Numbered from the stretch's first letter, positions 9,590 through 19,619 are shown. The stretch: 64,000 nucleotides of DNA from Terrimonas pollutisoli (GCF_029360765.1 NZ_JARKNA010000004.1:248001-312000), one strand, 5' to 3'. Program-made: numbers and translations. Notes: generated from the letters alone by a model not told the origin.

Positions 9590-9850
9590 TCACCTTTTTT
9601 CACTTCGGCTTCGGCCCATGCCTTTCCACAAACTTATCGGCTTATGCATAGTAAACCTGGCGCCATTGTCTTCAATAGCATACACCACTTTGTCTTTCCT
9701 CTTCTCAGAATAAATCTTTGTGAAAGAGTTTAATTGGTTGCCTGCATACTTTAATACAGCCATTATGGCAAAGTCGGACCAGGGTACCAGGTATGATCCG
9801 GGTGCAGATTCAAATAACCATTGAAAATATGCGCCGCTGGGCGTAAGCAT
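9590..9850 (-). pseudogene. remnant of a histidine kinase ATPase domain
   Basis: A frame of about 86 codons. Its middle, VVYAIEDNGARFTMHKP, matches the D-box region of a phytochrome-type kinase (usual form v-Y-x-I-x-D-N-G-v-G-F-d-M), but the second glycine has become Arg. The preceding AVLKYAGNQ resembles an N-box that has lost its asparagines. There is no His-containing domain and no G2 box. It sits directly upstream of the Rcp1-like regulator on the same strand, where the partner kinase is normally found. I read it as an eroded kinase end; a functional small protein is less likely. Confidence 0.5.
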
Positions 9851-9856
9851 GACCAA

Positions 9857-10245
9857 TATTTTAATTCGTTAAAATCAAGCCACCATTCCACACAGAACTC
9901 AACCATGGCTTATCAGGTGTTGAAGCTACCAATCAGTTTCTTTCCATAACAGAGCAGGTTCCTTAACAGATGATTTTCACCGCCAGTATAGCGATTACTT
10001 AAAGATCGGAAAAATTAAGACGGTATAACAACGAAATTGGGAAATATTAGCCATTAAGGGTTTTCATCTATGCAGGTAAGCTGCACTAAGGGATGATGGT
10101 TACACAATGAATCGCATTAATTAATAGTAAAAATGCTAAGGGATTTTATATTGGCAGAAAAAGAAATCATTTGAATGAGCCCAATAATTTGCAACCGACA
10201 ATTTGCTTCAATAGTTTAGCGAACCAACTAATCCACCTGGTTCTT
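9857..10245. other. 389-bp stretch without a recognisable gene
   Basis: No plausible coding sequence on either strand. The plus-strand frame of the T9SS cargo protein is open from a TTG at 10171, but its first 25 codons lack signal-peptide character. The region may hold further eroded pieces of the kinase gene, none recognisable. Confidence 0.4.
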
Positions 10246-11361
10246 ATGAAATTCATCCAGTTCTTATTATGGATGGCTATGCCATTCATCGCTTCATCGC
10301 AATGCAGCACAACGGGTGCACATACATCTTCCTCCGTAGCGAACAATTCGGGTTTGGGATCAATAACCTGGTCCAATCTTGCCAATACTGTACTTTCTGA
10401 TAACAGTTATTCCAGTGCTGGTACCTTATTAGGTGTCTTGGCAACTGCCAATACACAATATCTCGTATTCAAAGATTTTAATTTCAGCCTTCCGGCTGGT
10501 GCTGCAATATGTGGTATCGAAGTTTCCCGTGAAGGTTCAGCCAGCGGCCTGCTTGTGGGATCTTCTATCCGGGACAATTCTGTTCGGATCATTAAAAATA
10601 ACGTGATCGACGGAGACGATAAGGCAAGTGCAACCAACTGGACGGGTAGCGATGCGACGACAACGTATGGATCTGTATCTGATGATTGGGGATTAAGCTG
10701 GACGGCGGCAGATATCAATAGCTCCGATTTTGGTGTGGCTATTTCGGCACGCATGTCAGCTGGATTGGCAAGTTTGTTTTTGACAGCCAATGTAGACCGG
10801 GTAAGCATTACGGTTTACTACAATCTGATCTTGCCGGTGCAACTGGAAAGCTTTACGGCGAAAGCTAACCAGCATAAAGTAGAATTAAACTGGGCCACCG
10901 TCTCCGAAAGCAACAGTGATCATTTTAAAATACAACGGGCCACTTCATCGATGGATTGGCAAACGATCGCCACGGTGGAAGCGGCTGGTTATAGTAATGC
11001 AAAGAAGGTCTATCAATGGACTGATGAAAATCCCCGACCAGTGAACTATTATCGCCTGGTGCAGGTGGATCAGGATAACAGGGCAGCTATTTCATCAACA
11101 GTATCGGCCAGCCTGCAGCAATCAGGAGCCCGTATTTTTATTTATCCTAACCCAGTAATGACAGATCTGTTTATCGAAAACAATGAACCCATTCAATCCG
11201 CGACCCTATATAATAGTTATGGCCAAATGGTAGCGGTGACGAGTCACAAGCGAAGTGCTTATCAATGGCGGTTAAATTGCCAGGGATTGCGGTCGGGAAT
11301 TTATTTGTTGCACATTCAGGACAAAACCAAATTTGAACGGAGGCAAGTTGTTGTTAACTAA
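10246..11361 (+). CDS. secreted T9SS cargo protein, function unknown
   Basis: 371 residues from the ATG at 10246, chosen because it begins a signal peptide (MKFIQFLLWMAMPFIASSQ). Residues about 25-210 form an unassigned beta-rich domain (SITWSNLANTVLSDNSY and onward). Then comes the linker-domain type common in Bacteroidota secreted proteins, LPVQLESFTAKANQHKVELN...NYYRLVQVDQDN. The C-terminal ~75 residues are a type A T9SS sorting domain (FIYPNPVMTDLFIEN...LRSGIYLLHIQ), which directs export across the outer membrane. What the N-terminal domain binds or does is not known. It stands alone and converges on the LacI gene. Confidence 0.8.
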   Translation: MKFIQFLLWMAMPFIASSQCSTTGAHTSSSVANNSGLGSITWSNLANTVLSDNSYSSAGTLLGVLATANTQYLVFKDFNFSLPAGAAICGIEVSREGSASGLLVGSSIRDNSVRIIKNNVIDGDDKASATNWTGSDATTTYGSVSDDWGLSWTAADINSSDFGVAISARMSAGLASLFLTANVDRVSITVYYNLILPVQLESFTAKANQHKVELNWATVSESNSDHFKIQRATSSMDWQTIATVEAAGYSNAKKVYQWTDENPRPVNYYRLVQVDQDNRAAISSTVSASLQQSGARIFIYPNPVMTDLFIENNEPIQSATLYNSYGQMVAVTSHKRSAYQWRLNCQGLRSGIYLLHIQDKTKFERRQVVVN

Positions 11362-11402
11362 AAAGGTCCCCAGGCTGAGAATTCAATATTGAATGAATAT
11401 TC

Positions 11403-12446
11403 CTAAACCTTGTTCGCTAAGATCAGGGAAGATTGCCGTACCTGCAGATCAGGAGTCAATACTCTTTTTTCAAACTCCCTTATTGGTCGTTTACTTTCTA
11501 TCAATTGTAACAATAGTTCGGTAGCAGCTCTTCCCATTTCTTCTGCGGGTTGCCGAACCAATGTCAGGGGCGGGTTGATCAACTCGGGTATATCGGTGTT
11601 AGAAAAGCCAACCAACGCAATATCATCGGGAACTTTTATACCGCGGCGCTGTAAGGTCTTCAGGCAACCGGTTGTTAACTTGTCACTGGTAGTGAAGATG
11701 GCATCCGGTTTTTGTTTAAGAGTAAATAGCTTATTCACCGCATCTTCAATTTCGGAAAATATCATGCCCCCATAAAAACAATGCCGGATATAGCTGTTAT
11801 TTATTTTCATATTGTGCGACTGCAACGCTTCTTTATAGCCAGCCATTCTTTCAGTCGTAATGGAGAGAAATTCCGAATTGGTGAGAACTGCTATATTTTT
11901 ATAACCGTTGTTGATCAGGTGCGTTGTAGCATCGTAGGCGCCTTTAAAATTATCAATGACAACTTTATGGGTATTGATTTCGTCAGCAATGCGATCAAAC
12001 AAAACAATCGGTAATCCTTTTTCATGCAGTGCTTTCAGATGACTTAAATCACTTGTTTCTGTAGAAAGAGAAATCAATAAACCATCTACAGAACGTGATG
12101 CGAGATATTGCAGATCTACTACTTCGCGGTCGTAGGACTCCCGGCTCTGCGAGATGATAACGTTGTAACCACGGTCATAAGCAATAGATTCAATACCATT
12201 AATAACCTGGGAAAAAAAATTGTTTGCAATTTCACAGACGACAACCCCAATGGAACGGCTTCGTTTTTCTTTAAGGCTAAGTGCAATCGGGTTGGGCCGG
12301 TAGTTCAGCCTTTCTGCACATTCCAACACCATCTGTTTAGTTTCCGGACTTATCTCATAGCTGTCACGCAGTGCCCGTGAGACTGTGGAAGTAGAAATAC
12401 CCAGTGCTTTGGCAATATCTTTTATAGTAACAGCTTCAAATTTCAT
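11403..12446 (-). CDS. LacI-family regulator of the pectin locus
   Basis: 347 residues. The N-terminal helix-turn-helix reads VTIKDIAKALGISTSTVSRA, followed by the hinge region NYRPNPIALSLKEKRS. The periplasmic-binding-protein-like effector domain follows (IGVVVCEIANNFFSQVINGI to DIALVGFSNTDIPELINPPL). It is divergent from susC, with a 436-bp shared regulatory region containing a palindromic candidate operator at 12620-12655. Control of the pectin genes by a uronate or oligogalacturonide breakdown product is inferred from position. A weak -7 box (TACCTTAG, minus strand, 12473-12480) may be its own promoter. Confidence 0.9.
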   Translation of the reverse strand: MKFEAVTIKDIAKALGISTSTVSRALRDSYEISPETKQMVLECAERLNYRPNPIALSLKEKRSRSIGVVVCEIANNFFSQVINGIESIAYDRGYNVIISQSRESYDREVVDLQYLASRSVDGLLISLSTETSDLSHLKALHEKGLPIVLFDRIADEINTHKVVIDNFKGAYDATTHLINNGYKNIAVLTNSEFLSITTERMAGYKEALQSHNMKINNSYIRHCFYGGMIFSEIEDAVNKLFTLKQKPDAIFTTSDKLTTGCLKTLQRRGIKVPDDIALVGFSNTDIPELINPPLTLVRQPAEEMGRAATELLLQLIESKRPIREFEKRVLTPDLQVRQSSLILANKV

Positions 12447-12619
12447 GGCAGAGACATCGGTTTAGGAAAGCACTAAGGTAAGCGATTTTAGTTGCGCATT
12501 TCAAGCCATGATATTGCAAAAGATTTACATAAACTTTAATTGTTTAAAATGCAATCCTGCAACAACAATATTTTATTGATCAGGGAAAAAGAAATAAAAA
12601 AGAGAGTTGCTAAACAAAT

Positions 12620-12655
12620 GGCATCGTTGTCGGGAACGATTGCGCAAATAAATGG
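12620..12655 (+). promoter_or_regulatory. candidate LacI operator upstream of susC (36-bp element, copy 1)
   Basis: Inverted arms ATCGTT (12623-12628) and AACGAT (12635-12640) around a 6-bp centre, followed by TTGCGCAAATAAATGG. The same 36-bp arrangement occurs at 35672-35707 with about 29 of 36 positions identical. In both copies the element ends 33 bases before a TAnnCTTG box. It lies in the lacI-susC divergent region, as expected for a LacI-family site. The remainder of 12447-12882 holds the two promoters and a long susC leader and has no gene. Confidence 0.75.
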
Positions 12656-12688
12656 GTTTAAATAATACAGTACAATTAAAAATCTGCA

Positions 12689-12696
12689 TAGACTTG
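12689..12696 (+). promoter_or_regulatory. probable -7 box of the susC promoter
   Basis: TAGACTTG fits the Bacteroidota -7 consensus TAnnTTTG at seven of eight positions and sits at exactly the same distance from the upstream element as the -7 box of the GH28 promoter. Nineteen bases upstream there is ACA rather than TTG, so the -33 box is missing, which would fit a promoter that depends on an activator. The leader to the susC start would be about 180 nt. Confidence 0.5.
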
Positions 12697-12882
12697 TTGT
12701 GTCGATTTTTAAAGGATTGCTTGCAATGAAGAGAAATATCTATGCTTCTGCTAAATTAAATATTGCATCTTTAGCAACTATCCTGCACTATCTTTTCTGA
12801 TTTTATTACAACGATTGTCAATTTTTGTCCTTGTGACAGCAAATTGATTTGAATGTATCTCATTAAAAAACAAACTGACTGT

Positions 12883-15800
12883 ATGAAAAAAATGCTGCTC
12901 TTGCTTGGTTGGCTTTTTACCGTATTGATTAGCCAGGCACAAACCCGGGAGGTGTCGGGCCAGGTTACAGACGAAGAAGGAAAGCCTTTGCGTGGTGTGA
13001 CCGTATTAGTAACTGCAACCAAAAAAGGTACACAAACCGATACCAATGGAAATTTTAAAATTGATGCACCTGCCTCGGGTGAGGTGGTATTGCAAATCAC
13101 CAATACAGGATTTAAACCGGCTACAGTTAGAACAGATGGCGCAGCCGCTGTAGCTGTTAAATTGGATAAAGATGTGGCAGCGCTGGAGGATGTGGTGGTG
13201 ATCGGATACCAGTCTGTCAAAAGAAAAGATTTGACAGGCACTGTATCTTCTTTGCCTGCATCACAATTGGAGAAAATACCGGTATCCAGCGCTGCGGAAG
13301 CTTTAACGGGCCGGTTAGCAGGGGTGCAGGTAACCACGGTGGATGGACAACCCGGTGCTGAAGTGGTAATCCGTGTAAGGGGTGGAGGTTCTATCACCGG
13401 CAGCAATGATCCCCTTTATATCGTAGATGGATTTCGGGTAAGCAGCATCAATGATATTGCGCCAACCGATATAGCCAGCATTGATATTTTAAAGGATGCA
13501 GCAACAGCGGCCATCTATGGGGCCGCCGGCGCCAATGGCGTTGTTATTATTACTACCAAAAGCGCCAAAGGTGGCAAAACAACCATTTCCTACAACGGAT
13601 TCATGCAGTCAAGGAATCTGCCCAAAAAACTCGATGTACTTTCTCCTTATGAGTTTGTACTTGCCCAACATGAATTTGCCAAACTCAGGGGACAGTCCGA
13701 AGTAGACAACCTCACAAAATATTTTGGCGCTTATGATGACCTGGAATTGTATAAATACCAGCAAGGCACCGACTGGCAGGAGGTATTGTTTGGCAGCGCT
13801 CCATTGTCGCAACAGCACAACCTGAGCATTACCGGCGGCACCGATAAAACCAAAATGAGTTTGAGCGTATCCAACAATAAAGACGAGGGGTTGATACCTG
13901 CCAATGCCTACCAGCGCAATTATCTTAACTTCAAATTGAACCATGAAATATCAAAATCCCTCAAGTTTGATTTTGCTTCCCGGTTTACACATACTGTTGT
14001 TGATGGAAACGGAACTGCGGGCACTTCATCCCTTCGTATTGGGGATGCTATCACAGCAAGGCCGGTGAATGGTATCGCTGACCAGATTGTAATTGATCAG
14101 GGTGCTGGCGATGATGAGTATGAACAGTTTTTAAAAAGCCTGATCAATCCCCTGGCACTTGCTGAACAGGATTGGCGAAAAAGAACATCACGTTTGCTGA
14201 ATATGAATGCAGGCCTTTCCTGGCAAATCATAAAAGGGCTTACTTACCGGTCAGAGTTTAACTTAAACCACGGAACCAGCATCATCAAACGCTACTATGG
14301 TCCGTTGACGACTTTATCAAAAAATGAAGGCTCCAATCTTCCTCTTGGAGAACTGACCAATAACGAGACACATGGTTACCGTTGGACCAATACCCTCGCT
14401 TATTCCAGGAACTTTGCGGAGCGGCACGATCTCAGCCTGTTGGCAGGACAGGAAGTTCTGGCTTTAAACAAAGGCCTTACCGAATATTCCCGTGCAATCA
14501 AGTTTGTCGATGGTACAGCGCCCGAAAAACTTTTTGCTACCATGGCTTTGGGAACTACCGACAAGCATACTACCACTGTTTTAGCAGGTCAGAAAGTAGC
14601 TTCCTTCTTTGGTCAGGCTATATACCAGTTTGATAAAAAATACATCTTTAATCTGACCGGACGCTTTGATGGTTCTACCCAATTTGCTCCCGGAAAACAG
14701 TGGGGTTTCTTTCCAGCCGCTTCATTTGCATGGCGTATGTCCAATGAAGAATTTATGGATAATGTAGCCTTTGTTTCCGACCTGAAGTTTAGGGCAAGCT
14801 ATGGCGCAGTGGGAAATAATAACATAGCGAATGATCTTTGGAGAACCTTGTTTACTCCGTCTGTTACACGGCCTATTGGCTTTGGTGATGCGCCACAACC
14901 TTACTACACCTATGCTTCCACCTTACTTACCAATCCTGATATCAGGTGGGAAACTACCATTACCCGGAATATCGGTTTGGATTTCGGTTTATTCAAAAAC
15001 CGCTTAACCGGCACGCTGGATTTTTATAAAAACACTACTAAAGATCTATTGGTAGAATCATTAATACCGACCACCACCGGTTTTTCCCGTCAGCAGCAAA
15101 ATATCGGGCAAACATCAAACAAGGGGATTGAACTGGCTTTAAATGTGGATGTGATAAGAAAAAAAGACCTACAGATCAATTTCAACTTCAACATAGGTAT
15201 CAACCGTGCAAGAATTGATAAACTGGATGGAGTAAATGAACAAGCCTTCAGCTCAAACTGGGCCGGAACCGATCTCAAAACACAGGATGATTACCGGCTT
15301 ATTGTGGGGCAAACCATTGGATTGATGTATGGGTATGTAACTGACGGCTGGTACACGGCTGATGATTTTGAATCTTATGACGCCACCAGCAAGCAATATA
15401 TATTGAAGGCAGGTGTACCTAATGACGCCGGCATACTGGGTTTACCCAGCGGATATTTTAAAAGTGGAACGGTACGTCCGGGCATATTAAAACTTAAAGA
15501 CCTTAATGGCGATACTGCAATAACTGCTGCCGACCGGCAGTTGATTGGCAGCGCTCTGCCAAAACACTCCGGTGGTTTTGGTTTCAACATAGTTTATAAA
15601 GGGTTTGACTTTTCTCCTTTCTTCAATTGGATGTATGGCAACGACGTGTATAATACTGGTAAAATTTCTTTCAACATGCAGTATAGAACCAGTTATGGTA
15701 ATATGCTGAATACATCCAGCTATGACAACCGGTTTCACTACACAGATGCCAACGGAGAAATTGTTACTGATATGGCTGAGTTGTCAAAAATGAATGCCAA

Positions 15801-16125
15801 TGCTAAAACATGGTCGCCTTTTTCGATGGGCACCGCTTCCCCGGTATTTCATTCGTCGGCTGTAGAAGATGGATCTTTTTTGCGCCTAAACAATGTGACG
15901 CTCGGCTACTCACTGCCTCAAAAGCTGATATCGAAAGCTTATATGAAGAAACTGCGGGTGTATGTGACGGTGTATAATGCTTTCCTGTGGACTTCATACT
16001 CAGGTTACGATCCGGAAGTGAGTACTACACGCAGCAGCGGCTATTCGCAACTGACGCCGGGTGTAGATTATTCGGCCTTTCCCAAAAGCCGTACCTATAC
16101 CGCCGGTGTAAACGTAACATTCTGA
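12883..16125 (+). CDS. susC: SusC/RagA-type TonB-dependent outer membrane transporter
   Basis: 1080 residues from the ATG at 12883, which begins the signal peptide MKKMLLLLGWLFTVLISQAQ; an in-frame ATG ten codons earlier is possible. The order is a carboxypeptidase-regulatory-like domain (about 20-105, VSGQVTDEEGKPLRGVTVLV), TonB box region and plug (about 110-230, with ALTGRLAGVQVTTVDGQPGA and DPLYIVDGFRV), then a 22-stranded barrel ending in TAGVNVTF. SusC proteins pull oligosaccharides across the outer membrane with TonB energy, under the SusD lid. It is first in the susC-susD-lipoprotein operon of a pectin locus, so oligogalacturonides or rhamnogalacturonan pieces are the likely cargo. 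Confidence 0.95.
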   Translation: MKKMLLLLGWLFTVLISQAQTREVSGQVTDEEGKPLRGVTVLVTATKKGTQTDTNGNFKIDAPASGEVVLQITNTGFKPATVRTDGAAAVAVKLDKDVAALEDVVVIGYQSVKRKDLTGTVSSLPASQLEKIPVSSAAEALTGRLAGVQVTTVDGQPGAEVVIRVRGGGSITGSNDPLYIVDGFRVSSINDIAPTDIASIDILKDAATAAIYGAAGANGVVIITTKSAKGGKTTISYNGFMQSRNLPKKLDVLSPYEFVLAQHEFAKLRGQSEVDNLTKYFGAYDDLELYKYQQGTDWQEVLFGSAPLSQQHNLSITGGTDKTKMSLSVSNNKDEGLIPANAYQRNYLNFKLNHEISKSLKFDFASRFTHTVVDGNGTAGTSSLRIGDAITARPVNGIADQIVIDQGAGDDEYEQFLKSLINPLALAEQDWRKRTSRLLNMNAGLSWQIIKGLTYRSEFNLNHGTSIIKRYYGPLTTLSKNEGSNLPLGELTNNETHGYRWTNTLAYSRNFAERHDLSLLAGQEVLALNKGLTEYSRAIKFVDGTAPEKLFATMALGTTDKHTTTVLAGQKVASFFGQAIYQFDKKYIFNLTGRFDGSTQFAPGKQWGFFPAASFAWRMSNEEFMDNVAFVSDLKFRASYGAVGNNNIANDLWRTLFTPSVTRPIGFGDAPQPYYTYASTLLTNPDIRWETTITRNIGLDFGLFKNRLTGTLDFYKNTTKDLLVESLIPTTTGFSRQQQNIGQTSNKGIELALNVDVIRKKDLQINFNFNIGINRARIDKLDGVNEQAFSSNWAGTDLKTQDDYRLIVGQTIGLMYGYVTDGWYTADDFESYDATSKQYILKAGVPNDAGILGLPSGYFKSGTVRPGILKLKDLNGDTAITAADRQLIGSALPKHSGGFGFNIVYKGFDFSPFFNWMYGNDVYNTGKISFNMQYRTSYGNMLNTSSYDNRFHYTDANGEIVTDMAELSKMNANAKTWSPFSMGTASPVFHSSAVEDGSFLRLNNVTLGYSLPQKLISKAYMKKLRVYVTVYNAFLWTSYSGYDPEVSTTRSSGYSQLTPGVDYSAFPKSRTYTAGVNVTF

Positions 16126-16217
16126 TAACCGGGAAATCAAAAAATAATTTTCATGAAATAAGCCCGGGTAATTCATTACAAAATTCCTTTTGGCTAAAAA
16201 CAATAAAAAAATTTCAA

Positions 16218-18011
16218 ATGAAACGTCGTCTTTTTTTCATCATCGCAGCTTCCGCAGTGATCTTTAGTTCCTGCAAAAAGTACCTGGAAGCAGATTCGCC
16301 TTCCAACTTTATTGATGAGGAGGTTTTTAGCAACGAAACGGATGCTAAAAAGGCCGTCAACATGGTGTATGCATTGTTCAACCAGGATGCTTTTACATCG
16401 AGGGTGTCCAACAATTTTGCCGGCAATACCGATGTAGAAGTTGGGCCGGTGGGCGGCTCACCCGATAACAGCCGCAGGGATATTTGGTCGTTTGAATGTA
16501 CGCCGTCCAATCCAGATTTGTTGACGGTTTGGAATAATGCGTACAGCGCCATCAACAAGGCGAATGAGTGTGAGAGTGGACTTCTCGACATTGCATTGGC
16601 AAAAGAACCTGGCAATGCTGTTTATAATAACCTGTTGGGCGAAGTGAAAACGCTTCGTGCTTATTGGTACTATCTTTTGATGAACCACTGGGGCGATGTG
16701 CCTTTTCCTGTAAAGCCCTCGAGGGCAGGCGATGATTTTTATTTGCCCCGCACAGGCCGCGATAGCATTCTCAGTTTTCTGATCAATGACCTCATCAGTA
16801 TAGAGTCAAAAATGCAATGGGCCGACCAATTGGATTTTGGTATTGAAAGAGTAAACCGGGAGTTTACCATGGGTATGATTGCACGGCTGGCGCTGATGCG
16901 CGGTGGCTACTGGCTGTATCCTGATATGACGATGAAGCGCAAGGATGATTACCTGGAATATTATAAAATAGCAAACGAATATTGTAAAAAACTCGTCAGC
17001 CTGAAACCAAGGGTATTGGGCAACTATGCAACGGTATTTATGAATGAAAATAAATACCTGCCGATGGTAAATGACGATGTGCTCTACGAAGTGGCATTTA
17101 ATCCCGGCTTTGGCGATGTGGGCTGGTCGGTAGGCGTAGCAGTTACCAGCAAAGTAGGCCATGCTTTTGGTACCACTACTATTCAAATGAGCCTGACGCC
17201 TGCTTATTATCATTCTTTTGATACCACCGATTTGCGATTGCCCGCCACCTGTTCTCTTATTTCTTATGGTGATTCATTGATGCAGAACCCCAATGCACCT
17301 ACTTCTATTTCTATCAATAAATGGAACAGGCTGTTGGTGCCGTCAGCATTGGGCGAATCTACTTCCAAAGGTACCGGCATCAACTGGCCGATGATGCGTT
17401 ATGCCGATGTGTTACTGATGCTGGCTGAAAGTGAAAATGAATTGAACGGGCCCACTACTGTAGCGCAGGATGCCTTGCGCAAAGTGCGGCAGAGAGCTTT
17501 TCCTTCTTCATTGTGGGGTGACAAAGTGGACAACTATATTGCCTCCGTATCAGGTGGTAAGGATAATTTCTTCAATGCTATCGTCAACGAACGTGCCTGG
17601 GAATTTGGCGGTGAATTTTTGCGAAAATTTGACCTGGAGCGATGGAACCTCTTCGGTAAAAAAGTGGCAGAAACAAGAAACACGCTGATTCAAATGGGAC
17701 AGGATGCAGTAAATGGCACAGGCACTTATTCCAGCCTGCCTGATTATATGTACTATTATAAAGATGGCAAAACCATCACTTTCGTTAACAAATATTCAAA
17801 AGCGGCTACTGCGCCTGCGGGAGCTAGCCGCATCAACTGGGGCCGTGCATTATGGAATACCACCACCAATGCTCCTGCCGATTATACCAACCGGCAATAC
17901 CGGGGTTATACCGACAACACAGGCGGCACACCGCTGCGTTATATTTTGCCTTTGCACAACGGTGTTATTTCAAGCAGCAAAGGGTCATTAGAAAATCAAT
18001 ACGGGTACTGA
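16218..18011 (+). CDS. susD: SusD/RagB-type glycan-binding lipoprotein
   Basis: 597 residues from the ATG at 16218; the frame is open further upstream inside susC but lacks a signal there. Lipoprotein signal MKRRLFFIIAASAVIFSSC with the lipid cysteine at 19. The SusD N-terminal TPR-like part follows, with EVKTLRAYWYYLLMNHWGDV and later RYADVLLMLAESENEL and NERAWEFGGEFLRKFDLERW, all strong SusD landmarks. The protein sits on the cell surface and closes the SusC barrel. It begins 92 bp after susC. Confidence 0.95.
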   Translation: MKRRLFFIIAASAVIFSSCKKYLEADSPSNFIDEEVFSNETDAKKAVNMVYALFNQDAFTSRVSNNFAGNTDVEVGPVGGSPDNSRRDIWSFECTPSNPDLLTVWNNAYSAINKANECESGLLDIALAKEPGNAVYNNLLGEVKTLRAYWYYLLMNHWGDVPFPVKPSRAGDDFYLPRTGRDSILSFLINDLISIESKMQWADQLDFGIERVNREFTMGMIARLALMRGGYWLYPDMTMKRKDDYLEYYKIANEYCKKLVSLKPRVLGNYATVFMNENKYLPMVNDDVLYEVAFNPGFGDVGWSVGVAVTSKVGHAFGTTTIQMSLTPAYYHSFDTTDLRLPATCSLISYGDSLMQNPNAPTSISINKWNRLLVPSALGESTSKGTGINWPMMRYADVLLMLAESENELNGPTTVAQDALRKVRQRAFPSSLWGDKVDNYIASVSGGKDNFFNAIVNERAWEFGGEFLRKFDLERWNLFGKKVAETRNTLIQMGQDAVNGTGTYSSLPDYMYYYKDGKTITFVNKYSKAATAPAGASRINWGRALWNTTTNAPADYTNRQYRGYTDNTGGTPLRYILPLHNGVISSSKGSLENQYGY

Positions 18012-18029
18012 TCAAAAAAAATTATTATC

Positions 18030-19619
18030 ATGATGCGGATTAAAAATATTTTACCGGCAGTGGCAGCAATAATTTTGACCATAGCCGCATGTAAGAAAAA
18101 AGATCTAATAGAGGAGGCTCCACGTATTTTCAGACCGGTGCTGGCCGGTTCGCTTTCTGCCGATTCCAACACCATTGTAGCTGCATGGCAAAAAATCAGC
18201 GGTGCAGCGTCCTATGAATTTCAAATAAGCCGGGATACGTTCAGAACGATCGATGCTTCGCTGCAACTGGACAGCAATGCGGCCGTAATAAAAGGTTTAA
18301 AATATAACCAGCTTTACCAGATGCAGGTAAAAGCCATTGCATCCGACACAGCACGAAATTCCAAATGGTCTTATTTAGGCGCTGTAAAAACAGAATCATC
18401 TATATTAAAAGTACCCACTGAAAGTGATGTAACCGATGAAGCAGTAAGGGTAAGCTGGACAACCAAAGGCGCCCCGGTAAGCTCAGTTAAAATTCTGAAA
18501 GCATCGGACAGTTCCCTGGTAACCGGGGTTGATCTTACAGCAGCCGACCGGGCCGATGAATATAAAATTATTGGCGGCCTGTTACCCTCTGTAAATTATA
18601 TTATCCTGCTTTACAGCGAGGCCGATCTCAGGGGAGATGCGGCCTTTACAACCAAAACACAGGAAACGGGTATCATCATTGACCTCAGGAGTATTACGGG
18701 CCGGCCTTCTGTATTGGCCGATACCATTCCATTCATACCATCGGGCAGCATTGTATATCTGAAAAGAGGAGAAACATATACTATCAGCTCAGCTGTGCTT
18801 TTGGATAAATCCATTACCATAAAAAGCGGCGACGATCTTTCCTCCACCGACAGGGGAATGATTTACTTTACCAGCAATTTCAATTTTGCAGCCAACAGTG
18901 TGATAGACTCAATTGTGTTTAACGATATATACCTGAAGAGCGATAACTATTCATCACGCTATGTTTTTAACACTGACAACAGCGCCACGGTAGGAACTCT
19001 CAGGTTTGAAAATTGTACTGCCGAAATATTCAGGGGACTGGTTCGTTTGAAAGCGGGCAACACGACTGTCTCCAATTTTAAGATCAACAATTGCATCATT
19101 GACAGTGTAAAAGATTATGGTGTGTTTAACGTGGATAATGTTACCTGTAAAGCTGAAAATATTTCCATTACCAACAGTACAATCTATAAAGCGCAACGGG
19201 TGCTGGTAAGCAAGCAAAACTCCACTTCGCTACTGATTGAAAATTGTACTTTCAATGAAGCGCCACTGGGGGTTACTGCTACCAATGGTTACAGCTATTA
19301 TATCAATTACAGCACCAGTAGTTCAAATACTGTTACTGATGGGATCATTGTCAATAACTGTCTTTTTGGTACGGGAATACCCAATGGCGGCGCCACTGAT
19401 GCCGTAAGAGATGTAAATGTCAATTCGGCTACTACAGTCAATGCCAGCAATAATTACAGAACATCGGATCATGTTTCCGGCGGGAATGATTTTGCCAATA
19501 TCAATACCCACACCAAAACAGCTGCTCAAATCTGGAAGGATCCTACCAACGGAAACTTTAAGATTATAGATGCTTCATTTCCTGGTAAAAACAATGGGGG
19601 TGATCCCAGGTGGCGATAA
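18030..19619 (+). CDS. surface lipoprotein with FN3-like and beta-helix domains (putative glycan-binding protein)
   Basis: 529 residues. Lipoprotein signal ending at LTIAAC (Cys 21). Two fibronectin-III-like domains follow (about 35-125 and 130-210), then a right-handed beta-helix of the DUF4957/DUF5123 type (about 215-520), with repeated turns such as LRFENCTAEIFRGLVRLKAG and ISITNSTIYKAQRVLVSK. Such proteins are regular third members of pectin susCD operons. They are thought to bind pectin at the cell surface, and some may be lyase relatives. No catalytic residues are evident, so binding is the preferred reading. It begins 18 bp after susD and a strong terminator follows. Confidence 0.8.
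   Translation: MMRIKNILPAVAAIILTIAACKKKDLIEEAPRIFRPVLAGSLSADSNTIVAAWQKISGAASYEFQISRDTFRTIDASLQLDSNAAVIKGLKYNQLYQMQVKAIASDTARNSKWSYLGAVKTESSILKVPTESDVTDEAVRVSWTTKGAPVSSVKILKASDSSLVTGVDLTAADRADEYKIIGGLLPSVNYIILLYSEADLRGDAAFTTKTQETGIIIDLRSITGRPSVLADTIPFIPSGSIVYLKRGETYTISSAVLLDKSITIKSGDDLSSTDRGMIYFTSNFNFAANSVIDSIVFNDIYLKSDNYSSRYVFNTDNSATVGTLRFENCTAEIFRGLVRLKAGNTTVSNFKINNCIIDSVKDYGVFNVDNVTCKAENISITNSTIYKAQRVLVSKQNSTSLLIENCTFNEAPLGVTATNGYSYYINYSTSSSNTVTDGIIVNNCLFGTGIPNGGATDAVRDVNVNSATTVNASNNYRTSDHVSGGNDFANINTHTKTAAQIWKDPTNGNFKIIDASFPGKNNGGDPRWR

Noticed and set aside
9857..10245. N-terminal extension of the T9SS cargo protein from the TTG at 10171
   Set aside because: The ATG at 10246 starts a proper signal peptide, while the extra 25 residues would block it.
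12771..13406. 211-codon minus-strand frame across the 5' end of susC
   Set aside because: It is antisense to a clear susC sequence, Ser/Thr/Val-rich in the way typical of mirror frames, and has no family features.
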